From: Anaeramoeba flamelloides
Taxonomy: Eukaryota > Metamonada > Anaeramoebidae
DNA: 64,000 bases
Assembly (NCBI GenBank): GCA_027625915.1
Contig: JANTQA010000020.1
Location: forward strand, 1,426,001 to 1,490,000
Reading direction: 5' to 3'
The notes beneath the pieces were generated by a model. The model searched no databases. It saw only the letters and a program-made list of their open reading frames with translations, and was not told the origin of the DNA. This document shows positions 1-13,300 of the stretch, piece by piece; the stretch's first letter is position 1; every line of letters begins with the position of its first letter. Position numbers and translations under genes: made by a program.

Positions 1-3000
1 TTTATGTATTAAATATTTTAATTTTTATTAAAAAAAAACAATAAAAAAAAAAATTATAAAAACCTTTTTTAACAGATTTTTTTACAAAAAAAAAAAGCAA
101 ATTAAAGAAGCATTTTTCAATTTTAATTCAAAGACTAATCAATATTATAAAAGTTTTTTAAAATATTTGAAAAAATACGTTCAAGTTCAGTTTTTTAAAA
201 AGCACAATTAACATTTTCCCAAATCACAAAATAAAAAAATACACCATAAATACATAAATCATTCTATTAAAATCAAACCAAAACAATTAAATCTTTAATC
301 ATTTAAAATGCCTTTTTTTTTTCAGTAACTGCTGTTTTACTGTGTCACACCATTGTTCTAAATCCCGAATAATTATAGGAAAAAAACAATCAAAACCAAT
401 TGAAAATGTTTCCCAAGTTATTTTTATAATACTAAGACTGTTGCCAAAAAAAGTAAAAACCATTGAAAATTTTACATGAAAGAGTATTCTCTCTGATCTA
501 TTCAGTTGAAAATTCTAAATTATTCACTTTCATATTAATTTAACCACAGTATTATAAGATAACAAATGGTCTAAATTTTCTTTAAAAAGGTAAAAAAATA
601 GTATACTTCTAACAAGACAGTGTTACTTATCAATTTAAAATAAAGTAAAAAAAAATATTTGGAAAAAAAAAGTCCAATAGAAAAAAAAAGATAGAAGGGA
701 TTATTGAATTGGAAACAAAAAGTTAAGAAAATTTATGAAAAAAAAAAAATACTATATTAATTTCGAGGAAGAATTAATTATATTATTTTCAATCAAACCA
801 AACAAAAAATTTTTTAACCTTCTTCATATTAGATTTACTTTAAGTTTGGGTTGGGGATCTTATAATAATATTTAATTTATTTTTAGATTCAATTAATTTT
901 AAAATAATTAGAAAAACAATGAAAAAAAAATAATTCTAAATAAAATAATTGTACATTTAAACAAAAATATTATCAAGGAGAATTTAAGAGTAGATCACAG
1001 TGTGATTATTTATTTTCTATGGTATTTGTTCTAATTTCACATTTCTTTTTATGGAAATCACGCCATTAACCCACCTTTATCAAATTTTTATCTATATTTT
1101 AATTTTAATTATCAAAGGAATTAATATTTTTTTTAAAAATAAATAATTAATCTCATTTAAAGAATTATTAGCGAATTTGGATTCTAAACGCAATGAAGAT
1201 AGTAAAATTATCCTTAAATATTTAAAATGGTGTAAATATTCCATTATCTACACGAATAAAAATCTCACATCAAAAATTATGAACTAAATCCTTGAAATTT
1301 TTACTAAATTTGCTAAGTATAAAGAATAAAAATGCTACAATTTACATTCTAGTTGGGAATAATTTTAATTTTACAATCTGTTTCATATTTTTTCTTTTAT
1401 ACTTTGTTTTAATTATATTTATTCCAGTTATGTAATCTGTTTTTTTTCATTGGGAATTTTTTTTCCAATAGTTTTGAGACTTTAATTTTGAATTTGTTAA
1501 ATATGAAAATCACATACAATTAGTCGATGATATTTTATCATTTGATTGATCAACAATTGCTGGGGATTTTTTACCAAATTTACCAATAAATTATCTTTTC
1601 AACCATTTTCATCATTTTGGACACACCCATTTTATTTTTTTCGTTTTAAACTTTTTTATTTTATTTGGATGAAAACGATTACTTATAAAATCATTAATAT
1701 TAAGTTATTTAATTGTGATTTTTTCTTCAGTTTGGAAAAAACAAACAAATTGAGTTTTTATTTTTTGCCAATTTTCAATTATGTGTATTATCAAATTTTT
1801 GGAATTGGGTTTATACTTGAAAAAATCCAAATAAAAATATAACAACCGTAAATGTTTTTATAATAACAATTCTCATACTAATAGATTAAAAATTAGATTA
1901 TTTAACTCCTTTATATTATATATATAAAAACATATGTCATAAATATTTTAATAACAAAATATAAACTTATGAGTAGTTAAATTCTTCGATTAATTCGAAA
2001 ATACTGAAAACATGTAAAATATATAAAAAAGTATAAAATTTTTATTTTTCAAAAAAGAATTCAAAGTTTGAAATATGTTAATTGTTGAGTAAATATAAAA
2101 AAAAATCAAATTCAAAAAAAAAATTCAAAAAATTATCTCTTGTCTATTTGGAAAAATTAATAAAATCCAAACAATCAAATATTCATAATATCATCTTGAA
2201 TTCAAAATATTTAATTGAACTAAAAAAAGAAAATTATAACTAAATATATAATAAATTATTCAATTCTGAGAAATGGTAGTGCTATTATATTGTTTTTAAT
2301 TTTTGTTTTACTTAGAAAATTGATAAATTTTTGAAACAAAAATAAGAAGTTAAAAAAATTGGGGTTAGGTTATCCATAGTTTTCTGTTTATTTGTTAAAT
2401 CAATAGATTACCTTTAACTTTTTTTTTTGATTTTTCTGTTTATTTGAAAAATCAATGAATTTTCGTTAGGTTTTTTTAAGTTTTCTATTTATTTTTAAAA
2501 TCAATATATTTTCGTTTGGTTATTTTTACTTCAGAAATAAACCAGAAATTTATTGAAATTTTCTGTTTATTTCAAAAAGTAAAAAATAAACCTAGAACAC
2601 CACACAAATAAAATAGAAAACATCAAAAAAACCTAGAACAATTCAATATAAAATAGAAAACCTCAAAAAAACCTAGAACACTTTACAGATAAACTAGAAA
2701 ACCTCAAAAAAACATCTTTATCTTTTCTTTTAAATCCGAAATAAAAAAAAATTTCTTTAAAAAATATTCTTATTTCTCAAATTTAAAAAAAACTCAGCAC
2801 TTTACAGCACTCTAAGGTACTTTTCGGTTTGCTTTTCCATAATTTAGAAGAATAAAGAAAAACCTTAGATTTTACTCAAGTTTTTTAAATTCTGAAAAGC
2901 TATCTTTACTTTTTTTTTAAAATTAGAAATAAAAAGAAAATTTTTGAAATTTTTTTTTTAATTTCTTAAATGAAAAAAAAAAAACATATACACTCTATGT

Positions 3001-4362
3001 CACTCGAAAGTACTCTACAAAACTTTACAACACCCTAACATACTTGAGAAAAATATTTCACAATAATTAAAAAAACCAAATTCTTTATTTAAAACACAAA
3101 TCTACAAAAGTTAGACACACTTTCAAATTTTCCAAAACACTGAGTATTTTCTAATTGGATTAATTGAAATTACTATTTAATAAATAAAAAATCAAAAATT
3201 TAATGTTTTTTTTTTTTTACTAAAAAAAAAAAAAATAGAAAATAGTGATCCTTTTTTATGGATATGTTACTGGTCTCACCTATTAAAATAATGGATTAAT
3301 TTTTCAAAGGAAATTAAAAGAAAGAATATTTATTGATTTAATAGTAAATCATGATAGTTTGGACTTCTTTTCATTAAACATGAATTGTCAAACCTATGAT
3401 TTCCGAATTAACATTCTGAAAGAAAATTTTGTAAAAGAGTCTCCAGAGTCTAATAAACACTTCTTTAATACAGTACATTTACAAGTTAACCCACACTTCA
3501 ATTTATCAGATAATCCACAAAAAAAAAAAAAAAAATTTTTTTTAAGGCACAAAATATTTTTTTTTTTGAATAGTATTTGATTGAAAAATGTGACTGCACT
3601 TTATTACGAATATTCTTTTTTGGGGACTTATTTAATTTTTTATAGTTTACTTTATTTGATTAATTGGAGTGTATATTAAAATGTCTTATGACTTTATTAA
3701 TAATAAAAAGGGGATAGTTCAGAGATCTAGAAAGTATTCAATTTTTTCAATAAAATTGTTTTTATGATAAATCAATCTAGGTAAAACCGTTCTACAAAAG
3801 ATGGTATTAGATGAAAATATTTTTGTTGAGTCCAATATTTTCTGTTGAATCATTTATATTGTCTTTTAAATGAAGATCGTACTTTTCCTTTTCATTGTTT
3901 TTTCCAGCTCTATATAGTTGTTTCAGTTTTTTGCCACAAACGATATTTTAATATTTAAATTTACAAATCACTTAACTCAGTTTTGATGACAGACTATTTA
4001 CAAATTTTATTCCTTAAAATACAAAAAAGTCCACACAATTAATATATTGTTTGATATTTTCTACAACAAGAAACGATTTGAAAATAGGGCTATATTGGAT
4101 CACAAAAATAGTAAACAAAACAAATAAATTTTTTTCCATTTTTTGAATTTACCAGTTTCCTAAAAAAATCTTCTTAAGACAAAAAAGTGAAAAAGGATTT
4201 AAAGAAACTTTGACAATACACAATAAAACAATTTCTAAAATAAAGTCTTTCTCAATAGAAATAAATCCTGAATAGAAAGATTTGAATAAATTAATTAATT
4301 TCATTTTTTTAATTTTCCGATTTAAAAAGGATTTTTCATAGCAACAAAAACAAAAAAAGATT
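1..4362. other. AT-rich intergenic region, no gene supported
   Basis: This stretch is extremely AT-rich with many A and T runs. Short open frames occur (for example 1546-1842 and 3359-3580), but they consist mostly of F, L, I, N and K, have no GC elevation and no recognisable motif. A repeat with a conserved hairpin lies at about 2340-2830 and is listed separately. Nothing else could be identified. Confidence 0.6.
2340..2830. repeat. Hairpin-bearing dispersed repeat, copy 1, with 40-bp tandem units
   Basis: At 2535-2572 there is an inverted repeat with arms of the form AAATAAAC-GAAATTT facing AAATTTTC-GTTTATTT. The same hairpin recurs at 15645-15682 and 60942-60977. To its right, at about 2591-2714, lie three tandem units of 40-41 bp, each containing CCTAGAACA and TAGAAAACCTC-like cores. 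To its left lie copies of TTTTCTGTTTATTTG in the opposite sense, so the whole repeat is roughly symmetrical. The text then continues with a CACTTTACAGCACT-like stretch also seen near 16.05 kb. No coding capacity is seen. It may be a foldback or MITE-like element; its exact ends are not resolved. Confidence 0.6.
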
Positions 4363-4812
4363 ATGTTACGTCAATTAATGGTTGCCAACACGTCAGGCAA
4401 TATTATTTTAGAACAAACCTACCGAGGAAAGCCTCGTGATTTGAAAAATTTAGAGACAACAAAAATCTTTTTTGAGGAAACAATGCAAAATTGGGACAGC
4501 CTTCAAATAGGCGAAGAACAAGTCTATGTTTTTTCTCGCTTTTTGTATTTAATCTTTAAAATCTGTGACGATGTGATCCTCGTGATTTCAGCCCACGAAA
4601 GAGAAACAGAAGGATTTCTTCGTGAGATTGCAGAAATTTTAACCAGTGCAGTAAGGGAAGCATGTAAAGGATCAATTAATGAAGACAGAATCATTGATTC
4701 GTTACCACAAATTCTATTATTACTTGGTCTTATAATTGATAAAAAAGGTTATGTTGACCATATCGATCCAGATCGAATCAAAAAGATTCGAAAACTCAAA
4801 AACTTAAAATAA
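4363..4812 (+). CDS. Longin-domain adaptor/coatomer small subunit (zeta-COP or sigma-like)
   Basis: This intronless frame encodes 149 residues, the usual size of sigma-adaptin or zeta-COP small chains. The N-terminus (MLRQLMVANTSGNIILEQTY, residues 1-20) fits the first two strands of a longin fold, where a backbone such as 'NxxGxIILEKxY' is typical. The middle (about 50-80) contains alternating hydrophobic segments (YLIFKICDDVILVISAH) like the beta-hairpin of longin domains. The C-terminus has two amphipathic helices, and LLGLIIDKKGYVDHIDPDRI (about 118-137) resembles the 'DEIVD-GYVLETDP' region of zeta-COP and the mu/delta N-terminal domains. Such subunits form the small chain of COPI or AP coats on Golgi/endosomal membranes. 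The start is the first ATG in a GC-rich frame, after an A-rich leader. I am confident it is a real gene and fairly confident of the longin fold; the choice between zeta, sigma, or a free mu-type longin domain is not settled. Confidence 0.6.
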   Translation: MLRQLMVANTSGNIILEQTYRGKPRDLKNLETTKIFFEETMQNWDSLQIGEEQVYVFSRFLYLIFKICDDVILVISAHERETEGFLREIAEILTSAVREACKGSINEDRIIDSLPQILLLLGLIIDKKGYVDHIDPDRIKKIRKLKNLK

Positions 4813-7800
4813 AAAAAAAAATACTTTATGTTTTTTATGTAAACAAAAGCTAATTTTTTTAGCTTCTTTTTTTCATTGAAATTAACAAATTACTTTCGTG
4901 GTAGTTGGCGTATGTCCTTGGTTTATGAAAAAGAAATGTGATTGTTTTAATAAGGAAATTATTAAAAAAAGATTTTACTAGAATAATTTATCTGAATTAT
5001 AAATGGGATTAAATTTGATTGAATTTTCTTTCTCTTCAATTTATGATTGGGCGAAGATTTCCCCTTTTAAGCCAAATATTTTTCGACACTATATTAAAAT
5101 TCCAAAAGGTGCTTCAAAGGAAATATCAATATTTATTTATTATCAGAGTTAATAGGACACTTTTATCAGAAACAAAATTTCTCCCCTTTGAGAGAACAAA
5201 AGATCAAATGAATTGTCATAAATCTAATGAATAAATTTTCATCATAAGATCAAAGCAAATAAATAATTTATTTCAAATCATGGGCATGTTAAGAACTACG
5301 TCTGCAATTTATCAATTTACCTCAACACCTTTTGATCCAATCTCATTTTAAACACAAAGTCATGATCTTGGAAATATTCTCCTATTTGGATCAAAAAATC
5401 ATTTTATGTAATTTTTTTTATGAAAAATGAAAAAGAAATTTTGAGATACGTAAACTCGAACACCTTGTTAAGGATGGTAAAAATGAAAAAGAAAAATAAT
5501 CACGATTTTTTAACATTATAAAAAACGATCCTTTCAAACATTCTCAATAACAACTCTAACTCTAACTTTCGAAGATCACATTGTCTATGATTTTTGAATG
5601 TTGGGTTCCTTGAATTGTTCTAGTAATTCGTAAACCAGATTAATTCACAACAAAGGGGTTGAATTTTTCTCTTGTTTTTTGTTTGGTTCTTAATGTTTTT
5701 CCTTGAATAAATCTCCCCACCATGACTAAGAGGAGAGTGTATCCTCGAATTGTTTTTGGAACAACATGATCCATGTTAAACTCAATTCTTTTTTTTGTGT
5801 ATTTCTAAGTCAAAGTTTTATTCGTTTGGATCGTTTCTCTCAAAACCCAATTGGTGGTATCGAGGAAAATTGGAGTGGTGTGTTGTGGGAAAGATTTGGT
5901 GGTTCTTTGCATTCAAGTATCTTTTGAAAATTAAATTTGCAAAATTAGTCAGTTTTTTTTATTAAAAAAAAAAAATATTGTGTCAGTTGAGAAAAAATGA
6001 TCTTTTCGATTTTTGGAAATGAGAATTTTAGTGGATTTGATACAACACCAAACACATTATCGTACCTATTAACCAATTTGTTCACTATTTGGAAATAACA
6101 AAGAATCTTTCAACAATAATTCAGCAAAATTTGCCAATTTTCTCCCTTTTGAACTTTTAGGTGAAAGTAGCAAACCTTCTCATCTTCTCTCACATATCAA
6201 AAATAAATCAAAGAAACCCCCAAACATCGTCTTAAGGTTTGCTACTTTCGCCTAAAAAGAAATTTTCTCAAAAAGCTGTTTTTTCGCAACCATCTTTGTC
6301 ATTTTGAGATACGCTGATATACAACTCCAGTTAAAAAATGTCTTTTTTTTCTACTTACATCTCACTGAATAAATATTTGTGTGAGTTACAAACCTACAGA
6401 ATCATCTTTTATCACACTGGGCATTAAATTTCAATTCCACATGTAGTCCTTAAATTATTATGTATTTCTTTGAAAATCTGTAAAAAGATAACTCAAGTTG
6501 ATGTAAAAACATTTTCAATTTAAAATCCAAATGACAACGCTTTAAAAATGTGAAGATTATATATTTTAATACAGTTATTTGCATAATAAATGTGGGGGGG
6601 TGGGGGGGGGTATACTTCATTTTCTTTATTTTTCTTTATCAAATATTTTTCAAAAAGTAGGTTGTAATTTGCGACTCTCAATTTCAAAAGGTAAAGAGAA
6701 AAACGGACATTGAAATTTTTTTTTTCATTTATTCTGCAAATACCAGTATGTGTTTCTGAATTTTTTTCAAAATATGAAGAACAAAGTTTGGGCAATATTT
6801 TTTAAAAATTTTGATCAGCTTTTTAAAAAAGTTTTATATCCTCAAAATCAGAATATTAAAATTTAATTCTTGAGGGGACTAGATACTCTTAAATGTTATT
6901 TTTTCAAATGGTGATCGAGAAATTATTTCCACCAAAAGATTCTAACAAACTTGATAAACAAACCCCCTTTATCAACAAAAAAGAAACTAATTATCGGTTT
7001 TAAAAAAGTCATTTTTTACAATTAATTTTGTATAAAGAATTTTTGATCTATTGAGTTTAAAATTTTTAGAATTGAAAAAAAAAAAAAAAAAAATTTGCAC
7101 CAATGTTTTTCTTTTTATGAAATCTCACTTTTAGTAATTTTTGATAGTTTATATAGTGGAGTAACATTGTTAATCAAGGATTATTTGAAAAATTCAAGTT
7201 AACCAAATCAAAAATTCTTGGTAAACAAAATAAAGTTTAAAATAATTCTAATTGTTAGGTTCATCCCCTAATGCCAGACACTCTTTGAATTTGAAGACAA
7301 GAAATTAGTCAGTTTAAATTCTCTCTTTTGGTAGGCGAAGTGTCTATAATCTCGCCCTTAATAACTACTCCGTTATTTAATCATGAATTATCTGAAAGAA
7401 TTTTCCTTTTTTTTTAATTTTCATTGATTCATTAACATATTGAAATTTAAAAGAATGAAGTAATATTTTTTTCCAAATATTAAGAATATATTGAACTAAC
7501 AATATATCTTTTTAAAAGATTTTATTTGATAATATTTATTTATTAATAAGAATAATTTTCAAAAAAAAAATAATAATATTTGTTTAAAATATTTAAAAAT
7601 TGGGAAATGAAGTGAAAAGCATTGATACTTTTAATCTTTTTGGTATTAATAACACAGTGGAATAAACAAGATTTTGTTCTTAATTATTATTTTGAAATGA
7701 TCCTATCTAATAGTATTCAATTATGATTAATTTTCATGTTATAGGTTTTTAAAAAATATTTTGGAAGAATTTTTAATTCAATGGTTTGGTTTTTTTTTTC

Positions 7801-8196
7801 TAATTATTTTGTTCAACAAAAATAAAAAATACATTTGAATATCTTATTTGAATAAAAAAATTGCATTTTTTTTCAATAATAAAATAATTATTGTCATTTT
7901 TTGACAATAAGAAATATATAATATATTGGGTTATTACCAAACTTCTGTTATTATTTTAACAGTGAAAATTTTGTCCATTTTCTTCCCATATAATAAGATA
8001 TCTTGATTTTTCAATATTATTTTTTTTTTTTGAAATCATTTGATAATAGGTTGAACTGTGAACTTTTTTGAAAATAAGAAAAATGGGTCAAATTTTTAAA
8101 AACAATATTTTATTTATGGTAGTTGAATTTAAAGCAATTTGAATTTTTGTGTTTAATCGGATTTTTATTTTGTTTTTCAATTTTAAGAAATATTTT
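4813..8196. other. Intergenic region without supported gene
   Basis: The part from about 5000 to 6400 is less AT-rich than its surroundings, but its reading frames are short and broken (for example 5019-5234) and I recognise no protein or structural RNA. It contains a 103-bp inverted repeat at 6155-6257 and two adjacent G runs at 6594-6610. A pair of direct repeats of about 30 bp (near 7160-7195 and 7370-7405, sharing TTAATCA-G-ATTAT-TGAAA-AATT) frames a 200-bp stretch. No other feature was seen. Confidence 0.5.
6155..6257. repeat. 24-bp inverted repeat with 55-nt loop
   Basis: The left arm (6155-6178) contains AGGTGAAAGTAGCAAACCTT, and the right arm (6234-6257) is its near-perfect reverse complement, containing AAGGTTTGCTACTTTCG. 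Only one mismatch (G-T type) is seen in 24 positions. It could be a minimal foldback element or a transcribed hairpin. The surrounding sequence is slightly GC-richer than average. Function is unknown. Confidence 0.7.
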
Positions 8197-8198
8197 TA

Positions 8199-8394
8199 CA
8201 GTCAGTTCCACTTTTAAGGTACAAACTTTCAACAAAATTTAAGGCACAATAAAAAGTTCAAATTAAGGCACAAAAGTCAGATTCTAGTAAAATAAATTGT
8301 AAAAAAAAAAATTACAAATTTTGTGCCTTAATTAGAGATTTTTTTGTTCCTTAAATTTCTTTGAAAGTTTGTGCCTTAAAAGTGGAACTGACTG
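8199..8394. mobile_element. 196-bp palindromic MITE with TA flanks (Tc1/mariner-type ends)
   Basis: The element begins CAGTCAGTTCCACTTTTAAGG and ends with the reverse complement, ...AAGTGGAACTGACTG, with TA immediately outside both ends (8197-8198 and 8395-8396). The arms match over about 75-80 bp with a few mismatches, and the motif TTAAGGCACAA is repeated within each arm. The TA flanks and CAGT-like ends are those of non-autonomous Tc1/mariner derivatives. There is no coding capacity. The arm similarity is still high, which suggests it is not very old. Confidence 0.85.
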
Positions 8395-8396
8395 TA

Positions 8397-10366
8397 AAAA
8401 AAAAATAAATTATTAATTATTTTTTCTTTAGGTTTTTTGGGATACTAATCTTTTATTTAATTATAGGAAAAATAAATAAATATTAGTCTGTATGGAAATA
8501 AATTTTACCTTTTTTCTTTTTTCCAGATTCGAATTATGGTAGATATATAAATAGTTCAAAAATTAATAAAGTATATTTATTAATTTAACAACATCATTTG
8601 AAATGATTTATTTTAATCTTTAAAAGAATTAGGTTAAATGGGGGTTCAAAGAAGTTTATGGATAGATTGTGAGATCTTTGAAACAGATATTTTTTCATAT
8701 GAACATTATCAATATTTTTCAGGTAATCATTGTTTAAAAATTATTTTATGTACACTTATATTTACCAAATCAATGAATTGGATATTTTTTCAAAATATTA
8801 TATTTACATTTTCCTTTATCTTTATTATTGATAACTAAAAAAACAAATAAAGATGAAATAATTTTTAAAATGGGTGATATAAAACATTATATAATGTTCT
8901 AATTGAAGAATTATTACTCACAAATTCTTCTTGATTTATTTAAAACCCCCAAATAGGACTTTTCTTGGTTCTAATTTCGATTTGATATAAAGATAATCAT
9001 AATAATAGCCAATCAAAGTAAATAATATCAATTTTTATGTGTGTAATTGTAAAAAAATACTAATTAATTTATTCATACATAAAATAATTTTAATTAAAAA
9101 TAGATTTTTGTAAAAGAACATTTTTTGAACCTTTTCGGTAAACATCTAATATTAATTAAAACTTTTTAACAAAGAATTTTATTTCCATTTATTTCTTTTT
9201 AATTTTTCTTTTCTATTTGGATTCAATATTTCGATATTTAATGATAGAAAATTATAATTCAAAATCCATTTTCCTATTCCTAAAATATATAACTCTAATT
9301 TATGATATTTTAACTTGTTTGAAATTATTTTCGTTTTTCACTCATCTTTTTCTTTTATCTTATTAAATAGAAAATCAAGAAGAATTGAATCTAGAAAATA
9401 TTTTTAAATAATCAAACCAGATACATTTGACAAATAAAATGAACCTATAATATTAACAAGTATCTTTTCGAAACATATTATTATTATTATTATCCTAGAA
9501 TTGAAAAATATTAATTTTTTTTTTCAAAATTTTCAATGAATTCAAAAAAAAATGAAAGATAAAAAAATATTAATTTTTCCAGTAATAAAAAGTGGAATGG
9601 GTGGAGAATTTCTAAATGATCTAATTGAACAGTTATCAACTTTAAATAATTATATTTTTTTTTTTTTTGATAATAGTCTAATATTTTCAAGATCAGAACG
9701 AAATTTTTTCATAAACACAAATATTTTATTTAATAATTTAATTATAATCATTTTTTTATTAAAATGAATTAAGAATCAATTAAAGGGGTTTTAAAAAACT
9801 TTAATTCGAATCCTCTGATTTATTTTTTTGTATCTTTCAAATCACTATGATCTTTTTTTTTTTTTTTTTTTTGGTTTCTTATTTAATTGAAGTAATTATT
9901 TTTGGATTTATTTTCAAATTAAAATAATATATTTAAATAGAAATTAAATTGTATTCTTTTTGTAGGTTTTGTTGATATATTTTAAAATATCTTCAACAAA
10001 TAAACACCTTTTAAGGTGTTAAAACACCCATATATTAGGAATTTACACAATTATAGCATTGTAATCTACTACTAGAAAATTATTTTGTGATAAAAATTGA
10101 ATTTGAAGTGAAAAAAGAAATTCTAAAAAAACTCACAAAAAGGATGATACATATTTTCGAAAAGGGAAAAAATTACAATCAAAAAAATATCGAAAAATAC
10201 TCAAATCTTTTTATTTGCAAGTGTGAGAAAAATTAAATTTCAACAAGTTGGAAAACAATAATATTTTCTTTATTTTTGTTTAAATGTTTGATACCACCCT
10301 TAATTCGAATTTTTTCGATTTTTGATTTCATTTTTTTTAATTTTATTTCTTAAAAATAATCAAAAA
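8397..10366. other. Intergenic region, possible decayed coding pieces
   Basis: Two short patches share a related text: 8868-8930 (ATGGGTG...TCTAATTGAAGAATTAT) and 9595-9645 (ATGGGTGGAGAATTT...TCTAATTGAACAGTTAT). The second would read MGGEFLNDLIEQLSTLN. The match suggests two diverged copies of one short coding or repeat sequence, but neither lies in an intact gene with recognisable domains. The frame at 8638-8838 begins reasonably (MGVQRSLWIDCEIFE) but becomes low-complexity. At 10003-10020 there is a perfect 8-bp inverted repeat (AACACCTT / AAGGTGTT) with a 2-bp spacer. The region ends in the leader of the kinase gene. Confidence 0.3.
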
Positions 10367-13300
10367 ATGTCTAGAAAAGTAGGTAAATATGAAATTGGTG
10401 ACACACTAGGAGAAGGAGCTTTTGGAAAAGTAAAACAAGCAAAAAATTCTGAAACTGGAGAGTTTGTTGCTATTAAAATTATGAACAAGGAAAAAATCCT
10501 AAAGGAAAATATGTCTGATCAAATAAAAAAAGAGGTTTGTTTTTTAGTTTCTCTTCTATGAGTTTTAATTTTTTTTTTTCTTGTTCTTACCTTCTTTTCT
10601 GTTTTCTTTTTTATTATTCTTTTTTTTTAACAAACCCAAAAACAAAAACAAAAACAAAAATAAAAACAAAAACATAAAAGATATCTATTATGAAAATGAT
10701 AAACCACAAACATGTAGTCAAATTAATTGATGTTCTTGTCTCAAAAACAAGGATTTATCTAGTTATTGAACTTTTAACAGGAGGCGAATTGTTTTACAAG
10801 ATTGCAAACAATGGCAAATTTAGCGAAAAAGTTGCCCGTTTCTATTTCCAGCAACTCATCACAGGTACTTGTTTTGTTTAATAGAAAAGATCCCTTTCTC
10901 TATTTTTTTTTCTTTCCTCTTTCAATTTTTCACCGCCCCAAATTCGAAGAAACTTTAACAATTGCCCACAATTCCGAAAGCAATAAACTGCCACTCAAAA
11001 AAAAACAAAATAACCAAAACAACTAAAAACAAAACGAACAAAAAAAAAACAAACAAAAACAAATCTCAAAAACTAATTTACCATCAACAGGATTGGAATT
11101 TGTCCACTCACAAGGAATTTGTCATCGTGATTTAAAACCTGAAAATATTCTTCTTGATGAAGATGACAATTTAAAAATTTCTGATTTTGGTTTAAGTGCT
11201 TTAAAAACAGAAAAAGAAGATCTTCTTCAGACTGCATGCGGAACACCCAATTATGTTGCTCCAGAAGTAATTACAGGTGAAGGATATGACGGCCATGCTG
11301 CAGATGTTTGGAGTTGTGGAATTGTCTTATTTGTATTTCTGGCAGGAAGATTGCCAATGGATGATCCAAGCCTCGAAGTTCTTTTTGAGATGATTAAAAA
11401 TGTAGATATTAAATACCCTAACCATTTTAGTAAAAAAGCAAAAAGCTTGTTACAAAAAATTCTTATTGCAGACCCTTTGAAAAGAGCTACTATCCAACAA
11501 ATTAAAGAAGACCCTTGGTTTAATGTGTAAATATTTTATTTTTTTTCTTTTTTTTATCTTTTCTTTTCTTTTGTTTTCTATTCTTTTGTTTTCTTTGGTT
11601 TTTTAATTAAAATTCATTCAAACAACACCAATTATTGCCCTACTTCCAAACAAGAAAACTTTGTGAGTTAATTTTACAGGTTTCTTAATCTTCCAAGTAA
11701 TACGATTCCCAACGAGTATTTTTTTTGAATTTCGATCCCAAAAAAACAAACAAAATCAGACAAATACACAAACGCTATGGAAATAAAAATACCTGCTTAG
11801 TAATTTATTCTAAAAAGTGATCAAATCAAGCAATTGTTTCTTTATTTTCAGGTTTATCTAATTCTCTTGACTAGTAATGTGCATCTCTAGATTATTCGAT
11901 TTTGTTATACAATTCTGTTATTTTTTGGAAAAGAAAGTAAAAAAAAAAAATAGTCTATTTCCGTTCACACAACAGTAAAATAAAATATACAAAACTGTTC
12001 ATATTTTTTAAAAATACTGCTATTTTGAAAATAAAAAAAAAATTAATTTTATCTCAAAGTTCAATAATAAAGAATTGTCATTCAAAAGAAAAGGGAAATT
12101 TTAAATTGATTTGTCTAGTTATTTTCAAAAATTGAGGAAGGAAATATTATGAAAAATGTTACTCAAGGTGTTTGAAGAAAAAAAACGAGTGCTTTAGAGA
12201 TTTATTATAAAAAAGAGAACTGAAAGTTTTTAAAAGTGATACTATAACTGCCCAACATAGCAAATCAAAATGTGATGAAAAAATATTTTTTAGGGAATCA
12301 AAATCAAATTTTTCATTTAACTTGGAAAATTTCGATAATATAATTTCTTTATTTTTTTATCAATATAAGTTACTGATAGATACCTTAGACCTCTTTTTAA
12401 ACTTGTAATGTATAGACAAGCAACTATTTCTCTAATAATATGTGCCTTTGAAAATATAACAAAAATATTATGAAATTTTCTTTTGGGTTTGATTATAAAA
12501 ATAAGTGTTTGTGGTTACTTGTAACAGTTTCCACGATAAAATATTATTTTTTTTTTATATTGATGTCGAATATTTAAAAATTACCACATTTATTTATAAA
12601 GTATAATTCATTGTAAATTAAAAATAACTTCATAAAATGAAGAGATCTACTCAAAGCGATGTAATAATAAATTCTATTCCAAACAAAAGTTCAATTATTA
12701 TGTATTTGTTTTTGAAAATTTTCATTATTTTTTTTTTAATAAATTAAAGAAAAAATCAAATACAAACTTTTGTATATAAATATGGGTGTGTGTGCAATAG
12801 ACATATTAAAAATCAAATTCCAAGTTAAAAATAAAATATGGTTTAAATAATTTGAAACTACCACTACTTAGATTTTCTTTTGGAAAAATAATTAAAAAAA
12901 ATTGGAAAGACATATTTAATCTATTCTAAACTCTTTTTCAGTCAAAGGTGTACAGTTTATTGACGAAATAAAATAAATTCTTTAACTTTTATCCAGTATT
13001 CTTTTCAAAATTAAATTTTCAATTTTTTAATTTTCCATTTTTAGATCAGATCATTTTTTCTAATTTCGTACAAATAATTTTTTTTTTTTGCTTTTTCTCT
13101 TTCATTTTTTTTATTTTATTCATTTTTTTTTTTTTTTTATATTCAAGACAATATGAAAAAAAAAAATGTTTGAAACTCCAAATTAACTTTAAGAATATTG
13201 AGGCTTTGTATTTCAATCTAAAATGAACACCTTTTTAATTAAAAAATCATATTGTTAACGATTGTAATTTCCTAAAGAAATTGAGAAATTTTGCACGAGA

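Noticed and set aside
1546-1842. 98-codon open frame
   Set aside because: Composition is F/I/L/N/K only, with no motif, no GC rise and no codon structure; typical of AT-rich noncoding DNA.
3359-3580. 73-codon open frame
   Set aside because: Short, ends in a poly-A-encoded lysine run, no recognisable domain and no splice partners.
5000-6400. Less AT-rich stretch considered as a gene
   Set aside because: No frame longer than about 70 codons, no splice-compatible series and no recognised protein or RNA motif.
7255-7271. tRNA T-arm-like hairpin (TTAGG, loop TTCATCC, CCTAA)
   Set aside because: No matching acceptor stem, D-arm or anticodon arm lies upstream at the right distance.
10003-10020. 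Palindrome AACACCTT-TT-AAGGTGTT, considered as an operator or terminator
   Set aside because: Too short to be significant in this composition, and no known eukaryotic site of this form at this place.
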